NCBI GenBank assembly: GCA_003241215.1
Contig: QFOL01000142.1
Coordinates: 1-9,406, forward strand
Reading direction: 5' to 3'
Length of the DNA: 9,406 nucleotides
Origin: Agrobacterium fabrum
Lineage (GTDB): Bacteria; Pseudomonadota; Alphaproteobacteria; Rhizobiales; Rhizobiaceae
A model generated the notes under the pieces. The model did no database searches. It was not told the DNA's origin and saw nothing but the letters and a program-made list of their open reading frames with translations. The position numbers and the translations under genes were made by a program. Below, one piece after another: positions 6,158 to 9,406 of this stretch (positions are counted from its first letter, which is position 1; each line of letters opens with the position of its first letter).

Positions 6158-7123
6158 TCAGGCCGCAGCCAGCGTCAGTTCCTTGCGGACCATCTCGCGC
6201 AGCGTCACCAGATCCTTGGCGAACAGGCGGATGCCTTCCGAGAGCTTCTCGGTGGCCATCGCATCTTCGTTGAGCGCCCAGCGGAATGCCTTCTCGTCAA
6301 GCGACTGCAGCGGCTCTGCCTTGATATTGTCAGGCGAAAGCTTGCGCTCCAGCTTGCCGCTGTCCTTGTCCAGCTCTTCCAGCAGCGCCGGGCTGATCGT
6401 CAGGCGGTCGCAACCGGCCAGCGCTTCGATTTCGCCGACATTGCGGAAGGACGCGCCCATGACGACGGTGCTGATGCCATTGGCCTTGTAGTAATTGTAG
6501 ATGCTGCGCACCGACACGACGCCCGGATCGGTTTCGGCGGTGTAGGTCTCACCGGTCGACTTCTTGTACCAGTCCAGGATACGGCCGACGAAGGGCGAGA
6601 TGAGGAAGACCTTGGCTTCGGCGCAGGCAATCGCCTGTGCCTGGGAGAACAGCAGGGTCAGGTTGCAGTCGATGCCTTCGGACTGGAGAACCTCGGCAGC
6701 CTTGATGCCTTCCCAGGTGGAAGCGAGCTTGATGAGGATGCGTTCACGCTCGATGCCGCGCTCCTTGTAGGCGGCAATGATGTGGCGCGCCTTGGTGATG
6801 GAGGCTTGCGTATCGAAGGAAAGGTCGGCATCGACTTCGGTCGACACGCGGCCCGGAACGAGGCCGGCAAGCGCCGCGCCCACGGAAATGGCCAGACGGT
6901 CGGCAACGGCGGCAACCACGGCGTCGGACTGGCCGCCCTGCTTCTTGCCCCAGGCGACGGCTTCCTTCACCGCATCGGCAAAGGCCGGGGTGCCGAGCGC
7001 TTTGAGAACGATGGTCGGGTTGGTGGTGCAATCCACCGGCTTCAGGCGCGCAACCGCCTCGATATCGCCGGTGTCGGCAACAACCGTGGTGATGGCGCGA
7101 AGTTGTTCGAGTTTGGACGTCAT
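6158..7123 (-). CDS. tal: Transaldolase
   Basis: This 321-residue class I transaldolase of the TalB type acts in the cytoplasmic non-oxidative pentose phosphate pathway. It moves a dihydroxyacetone unit from sedoheptulose 7-phosphate to glyceraldehyde 3-phosphate, giving erythrose 4-phosphate and fructose 6-phosphate. The Schiff-base lysine is K132 in [13 protein letters not shown]17, N35 (TTNPT), E96 (STEVDAD), T156 and S176 (ISPFVGR) carry the same numbers as the active-site residues recalled for E. coli TalB. The ATG at 7123 has GAAGGATC (complement of 7131-7138) upstream; a longer reading to 7273 runs through promoter-like sequence and is rejected. The gene stands alone, divergent from a SorC-type regulator that may control it. 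An EcfG-like promoter candidate lies just upstream. Confidence 0.96.
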   Translation of the reverse strand: MTSKLEQLRAITTVVADTGDIEAVARLKPVDCTTNPTIVLKALGTPAFADAVKEAVAWGKKQGGQSDAVVAAVADRLAISVGAALAGLVPGRVSTEVDADLSFDTQASITKARHIIAAYKERGIERERILIKLASTWEGIKAAEVLQSEGIDCNLTLLFSQAQAIACAEAKVFLISPFVGRILDWYKKSTGETYTAETDPGVVSVRSIYNYYKANGISTVVMGASFRNVGEIEALAGCDRLTISPALLEELDKDSGKLERKLSPDNIKAEPLQSLDEKAFRWALNEDAMATEKLSEGIRLFAKDLVTLREMVRKELTLAAA

Positions 7124-7151
7124 ATCGAATGATCCTTCATGATCTCTTGAA

Positions 7152-7177
7152 AACTTGCTCACCCGTCTTTTCGTTCC
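7152..7177 (-). promoter_or_regulatory. EcfG-like promoter candidate for the transaldolase gene
   Basis: On the minus strand GGAAC (complement of 7173-7177), 17 bases, then AGTT (complement of 7152-7155), which continues as TTTT. Against the recalled GGAAC, 16-17 bases, CGTT consensus only the C of CGTT is changed. A start near 7145 would leave a leader of about 22 bases containing the ribosome-binding site. Confidence 0.4.
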
Positions 7178-7192
7178 CGCACCATGGGTGCG
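7178..7192. promoter_or_regulatory. Perfect dyad abutting the EcfG-like -35
   Basis: CGCACC (7178-7183), ATG, GGTGCG (7187-7192): a perfect 6-bp inverted repeat with a three-base centre. It touches the GGAAC element of the preceding candidate, on its upstream side. It may be an operator or activator site; otherwise it is a small hairpin in the leader of the longer transcript from 7226-7255. Confidence 0.35.
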
Positions 7193-7225
7193 CCCAAGGC
7201 CGAAATCGCGGTTTGTCCGGCTCCG

Positions 7226-7255
7226 ACTATCGCAAGCTGCAAGGTCGAAAGTCAA
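7226..7255 (-). promoter_or_regulatory. Housekeeping-type promoter candidate for the transaldolase gene
   Basis: On the minus strand TTGACT (complement of 7250-7255), 18 bases, GATAGT (complement of 7226-7231). Five of six and four of six positions match the sigma-70 consensus. The leader would be about 95 bases. Its -35 lies near that of the divergent regulator promoter. Confidence 0.4.
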
Positions 7256-7260
7256 GACAT

Positions 7261-7301
7261 TTGCGCATCGCAATTGACATAAGTTTCACGCCTGCGATAC
7301 T
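7261..7301 (+). promoter_or_regulatory. Promoter and overlapping dyad of the SorC-type regulator gene
   Basis: TTGACA (7274-7279), 16 bases, GATACT (7296-7301) make a good sigma-70 style promoter, with a start about ten bases before the ATG. Immediately before the -35 is TTGCG (7261-7265), CAT, CGCAA (7269-7273), a perfect 5-bp dyad. GTCAA (7251-7255) and TTGAC (7274-7278) are also complementary around it. The cluster lies between the -35 boxes of the two divergent genes and is a candidate site for the regulator itself. Confidence 0.5.
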
Positions 7302-7316
7302 CCCCAAACATAAAGA

Positions 7317-8303
7317 ATGGCGGAAACCGTGGCGAAACTGAGAAGAGAAACCCATACGGCCTATTCGGAAGCGGCTTCGCTAAGGCTGCGCGCCGCATGG
7401 CTTTATTATAATCAGGGCATGACGCAGAAAGACGTCGCGGAAAAACTCGGCATCAGCCGCTCCACCGTCATCCGCCTGCTGGACGAGGCGATGAAACGCT
7501 CCGAAGTGCAGATATGGATCAACGAAGGCATTGAGGATTTCGTCGAGCTGGCCGGCCGGCTGGAGGCGGCCTACGGGCTGGACGAAGCCGTCATTATCCC
7601 CTGCCCCGAGAAGGCGAGCGCCGAAAGCACCGCCAAGGCCGTTGGCCTGGCGCTGGGGCAATTCCTCTCCGAAGCGGTGCCGAACGACGCCACCATCGGC
7701 GTCGGCTGGGGCCGCACCATGACCGCCTCGCTTTCCAGTTTCCGCCCGCCGCGACGGGAAAACTGCAAGGTCGTCTCGCTGCTCGGCGGTATCGTCGCCG
7801 TGCACCAGACAAACCCGCTCGACTACACCTGGCGGCTGGCGAGCGCGCTCGGCGCTGAATGTTACATGTTCCTTGCGCCGCTCCTGGTGGATTCGGTTGA
7901 GACCAAACGGGCGCTGATCGAAAAATGCGGCCTCGCGACGCTTTACGATCTCGCCGAAACGCTCGATCTCGCCATCGTCTCCTGCGGCGATATCGGCCCG
8001 CACTCGACCTCGCTGTCGGAAGGCTTCATCTCGAAGGAGACATTGCGCGAACTCATCGACGCCGGCTGCGTCTGCGATACCATGTTCAATTTCATCGATG
8101 CCGAAGGCCGCTCGGTCGATCACCCGATCAACCAGCGCGCCATGGCAATCGATCTCGACACGCTGCGCAAGGCGAAACACATCGTGCTCGCCTCCGGCGG
8201 CGCCCACCGCGCCATCGCCATCCGCGCCACGATCAAGCGCATCGGCTGCAATACGCTGATAACGGACGAGGCGGCGGCGCGGGCGTTGATGGAGCTGGTT
8301 TAA
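7317..8303 (+). CDS. SorC/DeoR-like sugar-binding transcriptional regulator
   Basis: This 328-residue SorC-family regulator binds DNA and a sugar or sugar phosphate. A helix-turn-helix at about 23-60 (RAAWLYYNQGMTQKDVAEKL, then SRSTVIRLLDEA) is followed by the sugar-binding domain (about 75-325) with GVGWGRTM (128-135), LLGGIVAVHQTNP (155-167) and LITDEAAARA near the end. The family usually has a lysine in a GGxxK segment that contacts the ligand phosphate; here it reads SGGAHRAIAI, with R298 in that place. The ATG at 7317 has only weak Shine-Dalgarno (AAAGA) and a very short leader; a GTG at 7329 is an alternative. It is divergent from tal, which suggests control of tal or a linked sugar route. 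The specific sugar is not identifiable. Confidence 0.9.
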   Translation: MAETVAKLRRETHTAYSEAASLRLRAAWLYYNQGMTQKDVAEKLGISRSTVIRLLDEAMKRSEVQIWINEGIEDFVELAGRLEAAYGLDEAVIIPCPEKASAESTAKAVGLALGQFLSEAVPNDATIGVGWGRTMTASLSSFRPPRRENCKVVSLLGGIVAVHQTNPLDYTWRLASALGAECYMFLAPLLVDSVETKRALIEKCGLATLYDLAETLDLAIVSCGDIGPHSTSLSEGFISKETLRELIDAGCVCDTMFNFIDAEGRSVDHPINQRAMAIDLDTLRKAKHIVLASGGAHRAIAIRATIKRIGCNTLITDEAAARALMELV

Positions 8304-8338
8304 GCCTCGTCAGGCCATTCGCGGGCAATATTCGCCCC

Positions 8339-8413
8339 CGTCATCCTCGCCCTTGAGGCGAGGATCCACAAGCGGCTTGGTCGTGGATCCTCGGGTCAAG
8401 CCCGAGGATGACG
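8339..8413. repeat. Palindromic intergenic repeat, copy 2 (diverged left arm)
   Basis: Arms of 31 bases (8339-8369 and 8383-8413) flank a 13-base centre. The right arm matches copy 1. The left arm differs at four positions: its inner hairpin is CCTCGCC, CTTGA, GGCGAGG in place of CCTCGGG, CTTGA, CCCGAGG. The paired changes keep the arm's own 7-bp stem but break four pairs of the arm-to-arm stem. It lies between the convergent SorC-type regulator and ada-like genes, as copy 1 lies between convergent genes. Confidence 0.9.
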
Positions 8414-8441
8414 TCGCGTATGAAGAACCCGTGCAATATGC

Positions 8442-8473
8442 GCCGAGATCAAAGGGATCTAAGTCAGATCGGC
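8442..8473 (-). terminator. Weak hairpin beyond the ada-like gene
   Basis: GCCGA (8442-8446) pairs with TCGGC (8469-8473), and AGATC (8446-8450) can alternatively pair with GATCT (8456-8460). There is no T-run, so termination here is doubtful; the palindromic repeat just beyond may be what separates the two convergent genes. Confidence 0.2.
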
Positions 8474-8490
8474 AAAGATAATCAATCCAA

Positions 8491-9363
8491 TCACACCTTC
8501 CCCGTTTCCCAGCCGAGCATCGCCCGCTTGCGGGTCAGGCCCCAGTGATACCCCGTCAGAGCCCCGCTTTTACCCACGGCGCGATGGCAGGGAACGACGA
8601 AGGACACCGGGTTGGCGCCGACTGCGGCACCGACCGCACGCGACGCGGTGGGCTGGCCGATATCGCAGGCGATGTGCGAATAGGTGACGGCGCGGCCCAT
8701 CGGGATTTTCAGGAGGCTTTCCCAGACACGCACCTGAAAATCCGTACCGAGCAGCACGACGCGCAGCGGCCTGTCCGCCGACCACATGGACGGATCGAAG
8801 ATGCGGGCGGCATAGGGCGCGGTCGCTTCGCGATCCTCGACATAGTTCGCATTCGGCCAGCGGCCGGCCATATCCTCGAAACAGGCCCTTTCCTCGCCCG
8901 GATCGGCAAAGGCGCAGCCGGCAAGGCCACGATCTGTCACCATGACCAGCGCAAGCCCGAAGGGCGAGGTGTGAAACCCGTAACGGATTGTCAGCCCACC
9001 GCCCTTGGCCTTCCATTCGCCGGGCGACATGGCCTCATGGGTGACGAACAGATCGTGCAGGCGCCCCGGCCCCGACATGCCGACCTCGATAGAGGTTTCC
9101 AGCAGCGGCAAATCCTCCTCGCGCAGCAGCCGCTTGGCATGATCGAGCGTCACGGCCTGCAGGAATGCCTTGGGCGAAAGGCCGGCCCAGCGGGTGAAGG
9201 TCTTCTGCAATTGCGTCGGCGACTGGCCGAGCTCTGCGGCAATGGCTTCGAGGGAGGGCTGCTCGCGATAATCCAGCGTCAAAAGCTCGATAACCCCGCG
9301 CACCGTGTCGTAATCCGATCCGATGGGGGTGATGTCTTCGTTCAGCGTTATATTGGCATTCAT
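8491..9363 (-). CDS. Ada-like AraC HTH / O6-methylguanine-DNA methyltransferase
   Basis: This 290-residue two-domain protein repairs O6-alkylguanine by moving the alkyl group irreversibly to its own cysteine. An AraC-type helix-turn-helix region spans about 20-120 (SLEAIAAELGQSPTQLQKTF, then SIEVGMSGPGRLHDLF). The methyltransferase domain spans about 125-290, with acceptor C259 in VPCHRAVG, Y228 in VTYSHIA and R242 in SRAVGAAVGANP, matching the residues that flip out and replace the damaged base. The N-terminal zinc-binding methylphosphotriester domain of E. coli Ada is absent, as in many 280-290 residue bacterial homologues, so it cannot sense damage in the way Ada does. The start at 9363 has AGGAG (complement of 9371-9375) seven bases upstream. 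It is convergent with the SorC-type regulator gene. Confidence 0.93.
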   Translation of the reverse strand: MNANITLNEDITPIGSDYDTVRGVIELLTLDYREQPSLEAIAAELGQSPTQLQKTFTRWAGLSPKAFLQAVTLDHAKRLLREEDLPLLETSIEVGMSGPGRLHDLFVTHEAMSPGEWKAKGGGLTIRYGFHTSPFGLALVMVTDRGLAGCAFADPGEERACFEDMAGRWPNANYVEDREATAPYAARIFDPSMWSADRPLRVVLLGTDFQVRVWESLLKIPMGRAVTYSHIACDIGQPTASRAVGAAVGANPVSFVVPCHRAVGKSGALTGYHWGLTRKRAMLGWETGKV

Positions 9364-9406
9364 CGCAAATCTCCTGGCGGGTAAGAGAAAACCATTAAAG
9401 CGACTT

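Noticed and set aside
6092..7132. 346-residue plus-strand frame opposite the transaldolase gene
   Set aside because: It is antisense to a transaldolase with all active-site residues; the glycine/aspartate/arginine-rich sequence shows no family features. Similar long frames opposite sitC and the ada-like gene were rejected for the same reason.
4198..8413. Composite transposon or CRISPR bounded by the two repeats
   Set aside because: There is no transposase, no visible target-site duplication, and the block holds ordinary housekeeping-type genes; two palindromes 4 kb apart are not a CRISPR array.
9364..9406. Ada box upstream of the ada-like gene
   Set aside because: Only 43 bases are visible and no clear match is present; the protein also lacks the methylphosphotriester-sensing domain that activates Ada.

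Overview
This window looks like a chromosomal segment of an alphaproteobacterium of the Rhizobiaceae, most likely Agrobacterium or Rhizobium. The basis is GC-rich codon use, a SitABCD metal importer preceded by TTGC-rich Fur-family (Mur-type) dyads, GGAAC-type stress-sigma promoter candidates, and two copies of a palindromic intergenic repeat of the kind common in these genomes. The assignment comes from pattern recognition, not a database search.

Layout. At the left edge, a truncated gene on the minus strand probably starts at 50 and leaves the window. From 51 to 355 is a regulatory region with three dyads, two of them Fur/Mur-like. It precedes the tightly overlapping operon sitA-sitB-sitC-sitD (356-3849), an ABC importer for Mn2+ (and possibly Fe2+). 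Next is a 57-residue DUF1328 membrane protein gene (3959-4132) with its own candidate EcfG (general stress) promoter and a strong terminator. A palindromic repeat (4198-4269) lies between this gene and a convergent SDR dehydrogenase gene (4345-5076, minus). The SDR gene is divergent from an IclR-family regulator gene (5277-6050), and the shared 200-bp region holds several dyads. The iclR gene converges, across two hairpin terminators, on a transaldolase gene (6158-7123, minus). The transaldolase gene is divergent from a SorC-family sugar-responsive regulator gene (7317-8303). A second copy of the repeat (8339-8413) separates that regulator from a convergent Ada-like AraC/O6-methylguanine methyltransferase gene (8491-9363, minus).

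How the genes work together. SitA binds the metal in the periplasm, SitC and SitD form the channel and SitB supplies ATP hydrolysis; the Fur-like dyads suggest repression when metal is plentiful. The two divergent pairs, SDR/iclR and tal/sorC-type, have the usual arrangement of a local regulator facing a carbon-metabolism gene, but control of the neighbour is inferred. DUF1328, and possibly the transaldolase gene, may belong to the general stress response.

I see no wholly new gene system. The most interesting signals are in non-coding DNA: paired compensatory changes in the palindromic repeat, its presence at two of the three convergent junctions, the cluster of dyads before sitA, the stress-promoter candidates, and a long leader dyad before iclR.
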